Shown: positions 44,315-54,184, counted from the stretch's first letter. The stretch is DNA of 64,000 bases from JTS-RE37 sp963756115 (GCA_963756115.1 CAVWMN010000009.1:248001-312000), one strand, 5' to 3'. Program-made: numbers and translations. The notes: generated by a model from the sequence alone, not told the origin.

Positions 44315-44503
44315 ATGATACTGGTCTATATGTTCTACGGTTATCTCATGGTGGGGGCTGTCTTTGCGCTATGGTTCGTCTTTTTCAGGGTTCACCACCT
44401 GGACCACGGCGCCGAAAACACTCCGATTGGATTTAAACTGCTGATAATCCCGGGGAGTATCCTCTTATGGCCATATATCCTATCTAAAATCCTGAGAAAA
44501 TGA
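44315..44503 (+). CDS. Small membrane protein
   Basis: 62 aa with two predicted hydrophobic helices (YLMVGAVFALWFVFFRV and FKLLIIPGSILLWPYIL) joined by a short His/Asp-rich loop (HHLDHGAENT). The family is not recognised. Its TGA overlaps the ATG of the next tiny gene as ATGA. The pair is followed after a short gap by the ferric-reductase/Rieske gene and may be part of that membrane assembly. Confidence 0.65.
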   Translation: MILVYMFYGYLMVGAVFALWFVFFRVHHLDHGAENTPIGFKLLIIPGSILLWPYILSKILRK

Positions 44504-44607
44504 TCGCAAAATACAGAAAATCACATTTTTATGTCTGGCTTTTACTAGCCTGTTCCTTACTGATCCTTTGTTTTTTGGCATACCTGATGGTTCCAAAATA
44601 TAGTTAA
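44500..44607 (+). CDS. Very small membrane peptide
   Basis: 35 aa, too short for most gene finders: MIAKYRKSHFYVWLLL... with one strong hydrophobic helix (VWLLLACSLLILCFLAYLM) after a basic start, ending VPKYS. The start overlaps the preceding stop (ATGA), a sign of translational coupling. It ends 26 nt before the ferric-reductase/Rieske gene and may be a small subunit or assembly peptide of that system. Confidence 0.5.
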   Translation: MIAKYRKSHFYVWLLLACSLLILCFLAYLMVPKYS

Positions 44608-44633
44608 TCCTAACCCTTAAATTTACCTGACCC

Positions 44634-46475
44634 ATGTCTGTTAGTTATACCCATATTCTGTGGAACCCTTTTAAGAAAAGGTACGATAGGATCATTTTGC
44701 TCTTTTTGGTGTTGTACATCACCGGTTTTATGGTGGTCAGCAAACTACTGTATCCAGGTCTTATACTGCCTACGATAATTATCCGGACCTTTGGGACCCT
44801 GGCTATATTGCTGCTCCATCTGGTTCTGGCAATTGGGCCGTTGACAAGGCTGAACCGGCGGTTTCTACCATTGTTGTACAACAGGCGTCATTTGGGGGTC
44901 ACTATGTTCCTTATGGCCAGTGTACATGCCATCTTCTCGTTGATATGGTTTCATGGATTCAGCGACTATGACCCTGTCTATTCCGTATTTACGGCTAATA
45001 CACATTATAATTCCCTGATCTTTTTTCCCTTCCAGGTCCTGGGATTCTGTGCCTATCTAATTTTTATGCTCATGGCCTTTACTAGTCATGATTTTTGGCT
45101 CAATTTCCTGTCGCCCAGGGTTTGGAAAGGACTTCACATGATGGTCTATCTGGCATATGCCCTTGTGATCATGCACGTTGCGCTGGGGATTATCCAATAT
45201 GAAGACAGTCCGGTGCTGTTTGGTCTCCTGCTGACCGGGTTGCTAACCATTTTATCGTTGCACATCGCAGCAGGATGGAAAGAATTCCGTTTTGATCTTC
45301 AGAAGAACCGGACGGATGATTCAGGGTGGGTATATGTTTGCACACATGAAGAAATTGAACCGGAATGCGCCAAAATGGTAAATATCAGGGGTGAACGTAT
45401 CGCCGTCTTTAAATATGATGGTAAACTGAGTGCAGTGCATAACGTATGCAAACACCAGAACGGCCCATTGGGCGAAGGAAAGATTATTGATGGCTGCATT
45501 ACCTGCCCCTGGCACGGGTATCAGTACCTCCCTGCGAATGGCAGGGCACCGGCGCCATTTACGGAAACCCTTGCTACCTATCAGCTCAAACTCAGGGGGA
45601 ACAGGATCTATGCCAATCCAAAGGCGTTGCCGGAAGGCACAGAGATTGAACCGGTCCTCATCCCGGATATGGAGAGGCCCCCAAAACCGGACCGTGATTT
45701 TTTTGTTGGATGGCTTGGCGTTCTCCCCCAATCCTACAAACCGGTTATCCGGAAATTTGTGCCCTCCTTTTTCTTAGTGGGCCTCCTGGCGATAACGCTT
45801 ATAAGTTTTAACAGCAAAAAAATAAGGATGTCATCCTACAATTATGATCAAGTGGCAGAATATCAGGGAGAATTGAGGGCATCACCCTTTCCCATGTTGC
45901 GTACCCTTCAAAGGGATGAATACGGAAATCCACAGGTTGTATTGTATCCGCTGGTCAAGGAAGGCAAACATGGTGTGGATGCAGATTTGGCCCGACTATT
46001 TAAAGGAAGGGAATCTCAATCCGTCGCAGGTGCCACAATAAAAGGCAGGATCATCAGCCGTGATGGTCAGGTGGCAATGGAATTGGCCGGGGTGGATGAT
46101 AATATCATCCTTTCGGATGAAATGCCGGCGATTCCCTTGCTCGATTTTACCGTTCGGAACGATACCATACTTACCGGGCAGATAATTGATCCCAAATGTT
46201 ATCTTGGGGTTATGAACCCTGGCGAGGGCAAGCCACACAGGGAATGTGCCATTAACTGTATCCGCGGGGGTATCCCCCCTGCTTTTATTACCGAAGACAG
46301 CCCGGAAAAGAAGTATTATATCCTTGTAGGAGAAGAGGGCCAGAAGATTAACCAGCATGTCCTTTTTGCAGTCGGAGAACCGGTACAGCTCTCCGGTAAG
46401 GTCCTGAAGATTGATAACTGGAATATGGTGTACCTCAATCCAGCTGGCGGGATTGTCCGCCTTGCCCTAAAATAA
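44634..46475 (+). CDS. Ferric-reductase-like membrane protein with Rieske domain
   Basis: 613 aa. Residues 1-215 hold about six transmembrane helices of the ferric reductase-like/FRD heme-binding type, with paired His in LLHLVLAIG, LMASVHAIF, GLHMMVYLAYALVIMHVAL. Residues about 225-320 are a Rieske [2Fe-2S] domain: VCKHQNGPLGEG (C-x-H) and CITCPWHGYQY (C-x-x-H). One further transmembrane helix lies near 375-392 (FFLVGLLAITLISF). The tail contains TGQIIDPKCYLGVMNPGEGKPHRECAINCIRGG, a Cys-rich periplasmic region. The protein should move electrons across the membrane; the donor and acceptor are unknown. Confidence 0.87.
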   Translation: MSVSYTHILWNPFKKRYDRIILLFLVLYITGFMVVSKLLYPGLILPTIIIRTFGTLAILLLHLVLAIGPLTRLNRRFLPLLYNRRHLGVTMFLMASVHAIFSLIWFHGFSDYDPVYSVFTANTHYNSLIFFPFQVLGFCAYLIFMLMAFTSHDFWLNFLSPRVWKGLHMMVYLAYALVIMHVALGIIQYEDSPVLFGLLLTGLLTILSLHIAAGWKEFRFDLQKNRTDDSGWVYVCTHEEIEPECAKMVNIRGERIAVFKYDGKLSAVHNVCKHQNGPLGEGKIIDGCITCPWHGYQYLPANGRAPAPFTETLATYQLKLRGNRIYANPKALPEGTEIEPVLIPDMERPPKPDRDFFVGWLGVLPQSYKPVIRKFVPSFFLVGLLAITLISFNSKKIRMSSYNYDQVAEYQGELRASPFPMLRTLQRDEYGNPQVVLYPLVKEGKHGVDADLARLFKGRESQSVAGATIKGRIISRDGQVAMELAGVDDNIILSDEMPAIPLLDFTVRNDTILTGQIIDPKCYLGVMNPGEGKPHRECAINCIRGGIPPAFITEDSPEKKYYILVGEEGQKINQHVLFAVGEPVQLSGKVLKIDNWNMVYLNPAGGIVRLALK

Positions 46476-46756
46476 TCCTTCCGGGCAATAGGCTGCGATT
46501 TTATCTGTTGTTATAATAAATACGCCGCTGCTGCTGAAAGGAATCCGAATGTTAACGACCGAATAAGCCCAGGAAGCCGGCACCAGCGTGGATTAAATTG
46601 CTGCTGCAAGCTACCCGACATCATCCGGATGGCATGTATCATTCGCGCCGGAGCCCTTTCCGAGGTACGCGTTTTACCATTGCGGTTTGCAGTGGCCGGC
46701 CGGGGTAGTGCGACTTTAAAATTATGTTAATCAAAATGGATTTAACAAAAGTTATG

Positions 46757-46764
46757 TAACTTTG
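46757..46764 (+). promoter_or_regulatory. Candidate Bacteroidota -7 promoter element (TAnnTTTG)
   Basis: TAACTTTG fits TAnnTTTG exactly. It ends 9 nt before the ATG at 46774, so the transcript leader would be only a few nt long. An upstream -33 element is not clear. Confidence 0.5.
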
Positions 46765-46773
46765 CCAAACCAG

Positions 46774-47190
46774 ATGAATAGCACTTTTCATAAAATAGCA
46801 TCCTTTACCATGGCACTGATCGTGCTGTTTTCAACCTTCTCTTTTACGGTTGAAAAGCATTATTGCGGTGATGTCCTGGTGGATTATTCGGTTTTCGGCA
46901 AAGCTGAATCCTGTGGCATGATGTCCATGGATAGCGCCATGACCGATAAGGTTGACCTTATGGACGGACATTGCTGCAGTGATGAAACCCTTGCGGTTTC
47001 AGGCCAGGACGACCTAAAAATATCACACGAAAAAATAAGTATTGAGCAGCCGTTGTTTATAGCTGCATTTGTGTATGCATACATCCATGCCTTCAACTCC
47101 CTTAACGATAAAGTAGTCCCTTTCCGGGATTACGCCTCACCACCCCTGATCCGCGACATCCTTACGCTGGACCAGGTATTCCTTATTTAA
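46774..47190 (+). CDS. HYC_CC_PP family protein
   Basis: 138 aa from the ATG at 46774 (a TTG at 46762 is in frame). A signal-like hydrophobic stretch (IASFTMALIVLFSTFSFTV) is followed by the family-naming features: EKHYCGD (HYC), GHCCSDE (CC) and a SPP-type stretch near the end (DYASPPLIRDI). The family is common in Bacteroidota next to copper and heavy-metal efflux genes, and its cysteines may bind metal at the periplasmic face. It lies 98 nt before the CusA-type gene and probably belongs to that transcript. Confidence 0.87.
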   Translation: MNSTFHKIASFTMALIVLFSTFSFTVEKHYCGDVLVDYSVFGKAESCGMMSMDSAMTDKVDLMDGHCCSDETLAVSGQDDLKISHEKISIEQPLFIAAFVYAYIHAFNSLNDKVVPFRDYASPPLIRDILTLDQVFLI

Positions 47191-47288
47191 AAGACATACT
47201 TTGAAATTAGCCATACCATTCATTTGATATGGCACCGGGCCTTTGGTGGCCTTTGGAGCGTTTCCATTCCATTCCAATATTTCAATGT

Positions 47289-50200
47289 ATGCTTAACAGG
47301 ATTATCAAATATTTTTTAGAAAACAGGCTTGTGACCATCCTGGTATTGGTTACGATCGTTATCTGGGGTATTGCCACCTCTCCTTTTAGTTGGGATACCG
47401 GTGCTTTACCCAGGGACCCTGTACCGGTAGATGCGATCCCTGATATTGGCGAGAACCAGCAGATCGTGTTTACGGACTGGCCGGGGCGCTCACCCCAGGA
47501 TATTGAAGATCAGATCACGTATCCCCTCACTACCGCGCTGCTGGGTATTCCGGATGTTAAATCGATCCGCAGTACCTCCATGTTCGGCTTCTCCAGCATT
47601 TACGTGATTTTTGAAGAAAAGGCCGAATTTTACTGGTCCCGGTCCAGGGTTTTGGAAAAACTGAATTCATTGTCACCCAGCCTGTTGCCGGAAGGTGTAC
47701 AGCCCGCATTGGGCCCGGACGCCACGGGTTTGGGACAGGTATTCTGGTATACGCTGGAAGGCCGGGATTCGCTAGGGAATGTCACCGGTGGCTGGGACCT
47801 GCACGAACTTCGGTCCGCACAGGATTATTTTGTAAAATATTCCCTGAGTGCGGTTTCCGGGGTGTCTGAAGTGGCTTCTGTCGGAGGGTATGTACGGGAA
47901 TACCAGGTAGATGTGAACCCCGATGCCCTGAAGGCCTTTAATATCGGGATCGATAGGGTCATGATGGCCGTAAAAAATTCCAACCGGGATATCGGCGCCA
48001 AGACCATTGAATTTAACAAGGCCGAATACCTGGTCCGGGGGTTGGGATATATCAAAAAGACAGAAGACCTGGAAAATACGGTAGTCGCCGTAAATGATAA
48101 CCGCCCGGTTCTCATTAAGGATATCGGGGTGGTGAGCCTCGGCCCCGCCGCAAGTCGGGGTGTACTCGACAAAGGGGGTGCCGAGGTTGTCGGGGGCGTT
48201 GTTGTGGCCCGCTATGGTTCCAACCCATTGGAAGTCATCAACAAAGTTAAAGAGAAGATCGGGGAAATGGCCCCCGGCCTTCCCAGGAAAACACTGGCAG
48301 ATGGAACCACAAGCCAGCTGACCATCGTCCCGTTCTATGACAGGACTCAGTTGATCCAGGAAACGATCGGTACCCTGGAAACCGCACTCTCCCATGAGGT
48401 GCTGATCAGTATTATAGTTGTCCTGGTGTTGATGCTCAACCTCCGGGCATCCCTTATCATATCGGGGTTACTGCCTGTGGGGGTACTTATGACCTTTATC
48501 GTGATGCAGTATGCGGGGGTCGACGCCAATGTGGTGGCCCTGTCCGGTATTGCCATAGCCATTGGGGTCATGGTAGATGTTGGGATCGTTTTCGTGGAGA
48601 ATATCATCCGGCACCTCGATATGCCCGAAAATGTAGGCGTTCGGGGAAAGGAGCTGGCGCGTGTCATTTATAAGGCGACCAAGGAGGTAGCGTCCGCTGT
48701 GACCACCGCACTGGCTACGACTGTGGTAAGTTTTGTGCCGGTATTTGCCATGGAATCAGCTGAAGGCAAGCTTTTTACCCCATTGGCCTTTACCAAGACA
48801 TTCGCCCTGCTGGCGGCATTTGTTTTAGGGATCGTGGTACTGCCTGCCATGGCCCATTTTGTTTTTGGCATACACTACAATAAAAAAAGGATCAGGAGGA
48901 CTTTGAGTATCATACTGATCGCGGGGGGCCTACTGCTTACCGTATATACAGGCATGTGGCTCCCGCTGGCATTATGTCTGATCGGGGCTAACAACCTGTT
49001 TGAAAATCGGTGGCCGCCACAATATTCGCGCTATACCAAACACCTGAATCTGGTATTGACCCTGTTTATTGCCACATTCTTCCTGACGGAAGAATGGATG
49101 CCCCTGGGTGCTGGGAATGCGGTTTTTACCAACTATATTTTTGTCCTTTTCCTAATGGGTACCATCCTGGGAAGTTTATGGGCGATCGTCTTCTATTATG
49201 AAAAGATCCTGGCCTGGTGCCTGGAGAACAAAGGCAAATTCATGTTAGTCCCACTCATCACCATACTCATGGGGATCCTTGGGTGGATTGGATTCAACAA
49301 CACTTTTGGGTTTGTCGCCAATGGGTTTGACAAAGTGGGGATCAACATGAGGCAGTCCAGAGGCTGGTCTGCAGCGATCCACACCTTCCCGGGCCTGGGA
49401 TCCGAGTTCATGCCGGCCCTGAATGAGGGCAGCTATCTCCTGATGCCCACTTCCATGCCCCATGCCGGCGTAGCAGAGAGCAAAAGGATCCTGCAACAGC
49501 TCGACAGGGCATTGGCCAACATCCCGGAGATAGAAAACGCCGTGGGAAAAATGGGACGGGTGGAAAGTGCGCTGGATCCGGCACCGATTTCCATGTATGA
49601 GAATATCATCAACTACAAACCGGAGTTCATTGTAAACCCTGAAGGGAAGCCCAAACGGTTCAGGGTAGACAGCGATAACCGTTTTGTGCTGCATTCGGGG
49701 GAGGCTGTTTCAAATCCGGATGCCTTGGCAGCAGGGGTCGCGGAAGCGGACCTGGTACCCGATGAAAAGGGCCGGTATTTCCGGAACTGGAGGCCCCATA
49801 TCCGGGATGCATCCGATATCTGGGAGGAAATAGTCAAGGTAACCAGGATTCCAGGGATAACCTCCGCGCCTAAACTGCAGCCCATCGAAACACGGCTGGT
49901 GATGCTGCAAACCGGGATGAGGGCACCCATGGGTATCAAGGTATACGGGCCCGACCTGAAGACCATCCAGGATTTTGGTGAACAACTGGAGGCCATCCTG
50001 AAGGAGGTCCCCTCTGTTAAACACGAGGCCGTATTCGCGGATCGAATTGTTGGCAAACCTTATCTCCAACTGGAAATAGACCGGAATGCCATAGCCCGTT
50101 ACGGCCTCAGTATAGAAAAGACCCAGGAGGTCATTGAATCTGCCATCGGGGGGATGGAAATTACTACCACCGTGGAGGGCCGCGAACGGTACCCGGTACG

Positions 50201-51119
50201 GGTCCGGTACCCTAGGGAACTCAGGGATGACCCTGATAAGATCAAAAAGATCCTGGTTCCAACGCCTACCGGGGCACAGGTCCCGCTGGGGCAACTGGTG
50301 GAACTGACGTACGAAAAGGGACCACAGATGATTAAAAGCGAGGATACCTTCCTGGTGGGCTATGTCCTGTTCGACAAAAAAGAAAATTATGCCGAAGTGG
50401 ATGTGGTCAATGAAGCAGCCCGATTTATCCAGCAGCGGATCGATTCAGGGGAACTCGTGGTGCCCGCCGGCACAAGCTATAAATTCTCAGGGAATTATGA
50501 AAACCAGGTCCGGGCAGTAAAACGCTTGTCTATTGTAATTCCCATCAGTTTGGTGGTCATTTTCCTATTGCTGTTTTTCCAGTTTAAAACGATAATCGCT
50601 TCTTCCATCCACTTTTCCGGGGTATTTGTTGCCTTCGCCGGGGGCTTTATTATGCTATGGCTGTACGGACAGGGTTGGTTCTTAGATTTTGATGTCGCAG
50701 GTGTCAATATGCGCGACCTGTTCCAGATCCACCCCATCAACCTGAGTGTGGCCGTATGGGTAGGGTTTATTGCCCTGTTTGGCATCGCCACGGATGACGG
50801 GGTGATCATGGGGACCTATATCCATCAGGTTTTTGAAGAGAAAGACCCCAAAACAGTGCCGGAGGTGCGGGCAGCTGTATTGCTGGCCGGGAAAAAACGG
50901 GTCAGGCCCGCCATGATGACGGCCGCCGTGGCCATAATCGCGCTGTTGCCCGTCCTAACTTCCACCGGAAAAGGAGCCGATATAATGATCCCCATGGCCA
51001 TCCCAACCTTCGGGGGCATGATCATCCAGTTGATGACCATGTTCGTTGTCCCCGTATTGCAGGCCTACTGGAGAGAAAATGTTGTTAAAAAAAATATGTA
51101 TGATGCGCGTTCTATTTAA
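47289..51119 (+). CDS. cusA: CusA/CzcA-type heavy-metal RND efflux pump
   Basis: 1276 aa from the ATG at 47289 (MLNRIIKYFLENRLVTILVLV); the in-frame ATG 20 codons upstream adds an unlikely tail. The heavy-metal RND family is clear: VDAIPDIGENQQIVFTDWPG in the first periplasmic loop, VMVDVGIVFVENI in the transmembrane proton-relay helix, GSEFMPALNEGSYLLMPT, and ATDDGVIMGTYIHQVFEE near the end. There are about 12 transmembrane segments with an insert of extra helices near 550-700 (ILIAGGLLLTVYTGMWLPLAL, FVLFLMGTILGSLWAI), longer than the usual ~1040 residues. It exports Cu(I)/Ag(I) or a similar metal with CusB and CusC. Confidence 0.93.
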   Translation: MLNRIIKYFLENRLVTILVLVTIVIWGIATSPFSWDTGALPRDPVPVDAIPDIGENQQIVFTDWPGRSPQDIEDQITYPLTTALLGIPDVKSIRSTSMFGFSSIYVIFEEKAEFYWSRSRVLEKLNSLSPSLLPEGVQPALGPDATGLGQVFWYTLEGRDSLGNVTGGWDLHELRSAQDYFVKYSLSAVSGVSEVASVGGYVREYQVDVNPDALKAFNIGIDRVMMAVKNSNRDIGAKTIEFNKAEYLVRGLGYIKKTEDLENTVVAVNDNRPVLIKDIGVVSLGPAASRGVLDKGGAEVVGGVVVARYGSNPLEVINKVKEKIGEMAPGLPRKTLADGTTSQLTIVPFYDRTQLIQETIGTLETALSHEVLISIIVVLVLMLNLRASLIISGLLPVGVLMTFIVMQYAGVDANVVALSGIAIAIGVMVDVGIVFVENIIRHLDMPENVGVRGKELARVIYKATKEVASAVTTALATTVVSFVPVFAMESAEGKLFTPLAFTKTFALLAAFVLGIVVLPAMAHFVFGIHYNKKRIRRTLSIILIAGGLLLTVYTGMWLPLALCLIGANNLFENRWPPQYSRYTKHLNLVLTLFIATFFLTEEWMPLGAGNAVFTNYIFVLFLMGTILGSLWAIVFYYEKILAWCLENKGKFMLVPLITILMGILGWIGFNNTFGFVANGFDKVGINMRQSRGWSAAIHTFPGLGSEFMPALNEGSYLLMPTSMPHAGVAESKRILQQLDRALANIPEIENAVGKMGRVESALDPAPISMYENIINYKPEFIVNPEGKPKRFRVDSDNRFVLHSGEAVSNPDALAAGVAEADLVPDEKGRYFRNWRPHIRDASDIWEEIVKVTRIPGITSAPKLQPIETRLVMLQTGMRAPMGIKVYGPDLKTIQDFGEQLEAILKEVPSVKHEAVFADRIVGKPYLQLEIDRNAIARYGLSIEKTQEVIESAIGGMEITTTVEGRERYPVRVRYPRELRDDPDKIKKILVPTPTGAQVPLGQLVELTYEKGPQMIKSEDTFLVGYVLFDKKENYAEVDVVNEAARFIQQRIDSGELVVPAGTSYKFSGNYENQVRAVKRLSIVIPISLVVIFLLLFFQFKTIIASSIHFSGVFVAFAGGFIMLWLYGQGWFLDFDVAGVNMRDLFQIHPINLSVAVWVGFIALFGIATDDGVIMGTYIHQVFEEKDPKTVPEVRAAVLLAGKKRVRPAMMTAAVAIIALLPVLTSTGKGADIMIPMAIPTFGGMIIQLMTMFVVPVLQAYWRENVVKKNMYDARSI

Positions 51120-52395
51120 AGTAACGGGATTAGCCGCCCCTCCCCTGATACTGGCTAATAAGCGGGGCTTGGCCCTGTGGATTTTGTTGATCCTCATTGG
51201 GATGCCAACAGGGGGCAATTCCCAGTCGCTGGAAGAATACCTGGACCTGGCAGTGCAAAACAACCCTGAAATACAGGCTGCCTATTCGGAATTTGAAGCT
51301 GCCATGCAGCAGGCCCCACAGGTTGGTGCATTGCCCGACCCCACCTTGACCCTGAGTGCTTTCGGGCAGATGATAGAGACCAGGGTAGGGCGACAGGAAG
51401 CCCGGTTCAACCTGATGCAAATGTTTCCCTGGTTCGGGACGCTTTCACTAAAAAAAGATGTGGCCAACCTGATGGCTGAAGCCTCATTTCAACGGTACCT
51501 CGATGTACGCAATGAAGTATTCTTCAAATTCAGTGAAAGCTATGCTGCCTTGTATGAGCTGCAGCAAATGATCAGGCTGGAGCAGGAAAACCTTGCAATA
51601 TTGGATACCTACAGGAAACTGGCCCTTAATAAATTCAGTAACGCCAAAGGCAGCATGGTCGATGTGGTCCGTATCGATATCAAAAAAAATGAACGTACAA
51701 CCAATATCAGGCTGCTGCAGGAAAAACAAAGGCCACTGCAGGTTATACTGAATTCCTTGCTGGACAGGGGAATCAATGCGCCGGTTCCTCCCCCTGAAAG
51801 CTTACCGGTAGACTCCTTAAAAACACCGATAGCAATCGATAGTTTATTCGAATCAAACCCCAGACTGCTGCAGTTGGAGCGGCAGCAGGAATCCTATGAA
51901 GTGCAACAAAAGCTTGCCAAAAAAGCAGCGTATCCTATGGTCGGGATCGGGGTGGATTATTCCATAATTGGAAAGCGCGATGTCCCTGACCTGGAGATGA
52001 ATGGCCAGGATGCGATCATGCCCATGGTGTCCGTAACCTTGCCGGTATTCCGGAAAAAGTACAAGGCGGCACAAAAAGAAGCAGCATTGATGGGAGAGGC
52101 CGCCGGGCACGAGATCCAGGCCGTGAAAAATACACTGTATGCTCAGTTCAGTATGGCACAATATGATTTTTCAAAGGCAGCTGAGCTCCGGCGGTTATAT
52201 CAAAAACAAACAGAAACCACCGGACAGGCTGTTAAACTGCTGCTGACGGGGTACAGCAATGACACTTCCGATTTTGAAGAGATCCTGCGTATGAACCAGG
52301 ACCTGCTGATGTATCAACAAGGGATAGCAACCCAGGTAAAGGAGGGCTTCATAGCCCAATCAAAACTAGCATATTTACTTTCTAAAGCCGAATAA
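51079..52395 (+). CDS. cusC: CusC/TolC-type outer-membrane efflux protein
   Basis: About 438 aa from the ATG at 51079, which overlaps the end of cusA in another frame; starts at 51046 and 51100 are also possible. A signal peptide is seen in GLALWILLILIGMPTGGNSQS. The alpha-helical outer-membrane factor pattern follows: LEEYLDLAVQNNPEIQAAYSEF, KKDVANLMAEASF and YLDVRNEVFFKFSESYAALYEL in the first half, and VSVTLPVFRKKYKAAQKEAALMG with a second half of the same layout. It forms the outer-membrane duct for CusA. It is followed after 1 nt by cusB. Confidence 0.87.
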   Translation: MLLKKICMMRVLFKVTGLAAPPLILANKRGLALWILLILIGMPTGGNSQSLEEYLDLAVQNNPEIQAAYSEFEAAMQQAPQVGALPDPTLTLSAFGQMIETRVGRQEARFNLMQMFPWFGTLSLKKDVANLMAEASFQRYLDVRNEVFFKFSESYAALYELQQMIRLEQENLAILDTYRKLALNKFSNAKGSMVDVVRIDIKKNERTTNIRLLQEKQRPLQVILNSLLDRGINAPVPPPESLPVDSLKTPIAIDSLFESNPRLLQLERQQESYEVQQKLAKKAAYPMVGIGVDYSIIGKRDVPDLEMNGQDAIMPMVSVTLPVFRKKYKAAQKEAALMGEAAGHEIQAVKNTLYAQFSMAQYDFSKAAELRRLYQKQTETTGQAVKLLLTGYSNDTSDFEEILRMNQDLLMYQQGIATQVKEGFIAQSKLAYLLSKAE

Positions 52396-52396
52396 G

Positions 52397-54184
52397 ATGA
52401 ACGACAAAAACAAAAATATCCTGAAAATGACGGGGATACTGCTGGCAGGGCTGTTGCTGGGCTGGCTCCTGTTCGGGGGAAACAACAGGGAGGCTCCGCC
52501 GGAACATGACCATAGTTCAGAGCTAATGGGTGATGAAATCTGGACTTGCTCCATGCACCCCCAGATACGGCAGACGGAGCCTGGTAGCTGCCCGGTTTGT
52601 GGCATGGACCTTATCCCGTTGGATAGGTCCGATTCAGATGTACCTTACAATGTCTTCCGGATGTCGGAAGATGCCATGAAATTAGCCAATATCCAGACCA
52701 TGGTAGTAGGGGAGCGGGAGGCAAACAAGGAGGTCAGGCTCAACGGTAAAATCCAGGTGGATGAGCGCAATCTCTACGCGCAGACTACGCATATCCCCGG
52801 CAGGATAGAGCAGTTGAAAATTAATTTCACCGGAGAGAAAGTTACCAGCGGGCAAACCCTTGCCATGATATATTCTCCCGACCTGCTTACCGCACAGGAA
52901 GAATTGCTGCAGGCAAACAGCATTAAGGAGAACCAACCCGAATTGTTTGAGGCCGCGAAGCAAAAACTGGCCAACTGGAAAATAGGGGAACGTACCATCA
53001 ATACGATCCTTACTACAGGGAAATTGATACAACGCTTTCCTATCTCAGCCGATGTTTCCGGGATTGTAATCAGTAAAAAAGTAGACCTGGGTGATTATGT
53101 GGACCGCGGCATGCCCCTCTATGAAATTGCAGACCTGTCCAGTGTCTGGGTGCTTTTTGATGTGTATGAAAGTGATATCCCCTGGGTAAAAGTGGGCAAT
53201 AAGATTAGGTATACCGTCCAGTCCATGCCGGGAGACACCTTTGAAGGGTCCATCACCTTTATCGACCCACTTATCGATCCTGTAACCAGGGTGGCATCTG
53301 CCCGGGTTGAAGTTAAGAATACGGATAACAATCTTAAGCCTGAGATGTTCGTATCGGGCACCATCACCGGTAACCTTAACCCGTCGCTGTCCGATTCCAG
53401 GGAAATCGTGATCCCCAAATCTGCTGTGCTGTGGACGGGGGAACGCTCCATAGTTTATTTGAAGGAACAGGTTCAGGATAAGGTAGATTTTATGCTCCAC
53501 GAGGTAGTGTTGGGCCCTTCCCTGGGGGACGCCTATGTTATCAAATCCGGACTCAGCAAAGGGGATGAAATCGTGGTAAACGGAACCTTCACGGTAGACG
53601 CCGCATCCCAACTGGCCGGAAAACCGAGTATGATGAACCCTGAAGGAGCCCCTTCGATGAGCGGGCATGACCATGGGGATTCGGGGATAAGTGGGTCTCA
53701 GGACAGGAGCGGAGATCAGTTGCCGGAAGTTGCCGTAACCAGACAGATGCAACTTGCAGTACAGCCCATCATCAGGGAATATTTTATACTGGAGGGGGCC
53801 CTGGGCAGGGATGACCTGGAGGAAGCCAAACGAAGCGGTACACGGTTGCTTACAACAGTTGAAAGAACAACAAAGACCACCTTTAACGGGGAATCCCGGG
53901 AAGTTTGGGAAGCGCTGAGCAACGGGATCCAAAAGGATCTGCAAGATGTAAAAAATATCACTGCCTTGCAGGAGATGCGCAGGATTTTCCGGGAAATCTC
54001 CGGGAGGATGATCCCCCTTGCTGAGTTGTTTAAACCGCTTGAAGAATCCTTGTATATACTGCGCTGCCCGATGGCTGATAATAATAAAGGGGCAGAATGG
54101 CTGAGCAGCTCAAAGGAAATCATAAACCCCTATTACGGCAAGGCCATGAGCAGTTGCGGGGAAGTTGTACGGGAGATAAGATAG
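52397..54184 (+). CDS. cusB: CusB-type periplasmic adaptor with heavy-metal-binding and DUF3347 domains
   Basis: 595 aa. A signal anchor (KMTGILLAGLLLGWLLFGGN) is followed by a heavy-metal-binding zinc-ribbon-like domain, WTCSMHPQIRQTEPGSCPVC (C-x-M-H-P and C-P-V-C-G-M). Next is the membrane-fusion core (LNGKIQVDERNLYAQTTHIPG, DVSGIVISKKVDLGDYVDRG, WVLFDVYESDI) with RND-adaptor hairpin and barrel domains, then a His-rich linker (MSGHDHGDSG). The last 150 residues are a DUF3347-like domain ending CPMADNNKGAEWL...NPYYGKAMSSCGEV. It links CusA and CusC and probably hands metal to the pump. Confidence 0.9.
   Translation: MNDKNKNILKMTGILLAGLLLGWLLFGGNNREAPPEHDHSSELMGDEIWTCSMHPQIRQTEPGSCPVCGMDLIPLDRSDSDVPYNVFRMSEDAMKLANIQTMVVGEREANKEVRLNGKIQVDERNLYAQTTHIPGRIEQLKINFTGEKVTSGQTLAMIYSPDLLTAQEELLQANSIKENQPELFEAAKQKLANWKIGERTINTILTTGKLIQRFPISADVSGIVISKKVDLGDYVDRGMPLYEIADLSSVWVLFDVYESDIPWVKVGNKIRYTVQSMPGDTFEGSITFIDPLIDPVTRVASARVEVKNTDNNLKPEMFVSGTITGNLNPSLSDSREIVIPKSAVLWTGERSIVYLKEQVQDKVDFMLHEVVLGPSLGDAYVIKSGLSKGDEIVVNGTFTVDAASQLAGKPSMMNPEGAPSMSGHDHGDSGISGSQDRSGDQLPEVAVTRQMQLAVQPIIREYFILEGALGRDDLEEAKRSGTRLLTTVERTTKTTFNGESREVWEALSNGIQKDLQDVKNITALQEMRRIFREISGRMIPLAELFKPLEESLYILRCPMADNNKGAEWLSSSKEIINPYYGKAMSSCGEVVREIR

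Noticed and set aside
47772..48395. Minus-strand open frame inside cusA
   Set aside because: It lies wholly within the RND pump gene and has no domain features.
53045..53944. Minus-strand open frame of about 300 codons opposite cusB
   Set aside because: cusB on the plus strand shows clear adaptor motifs across this span; the opposite frame has no domain and typical antisense composition.
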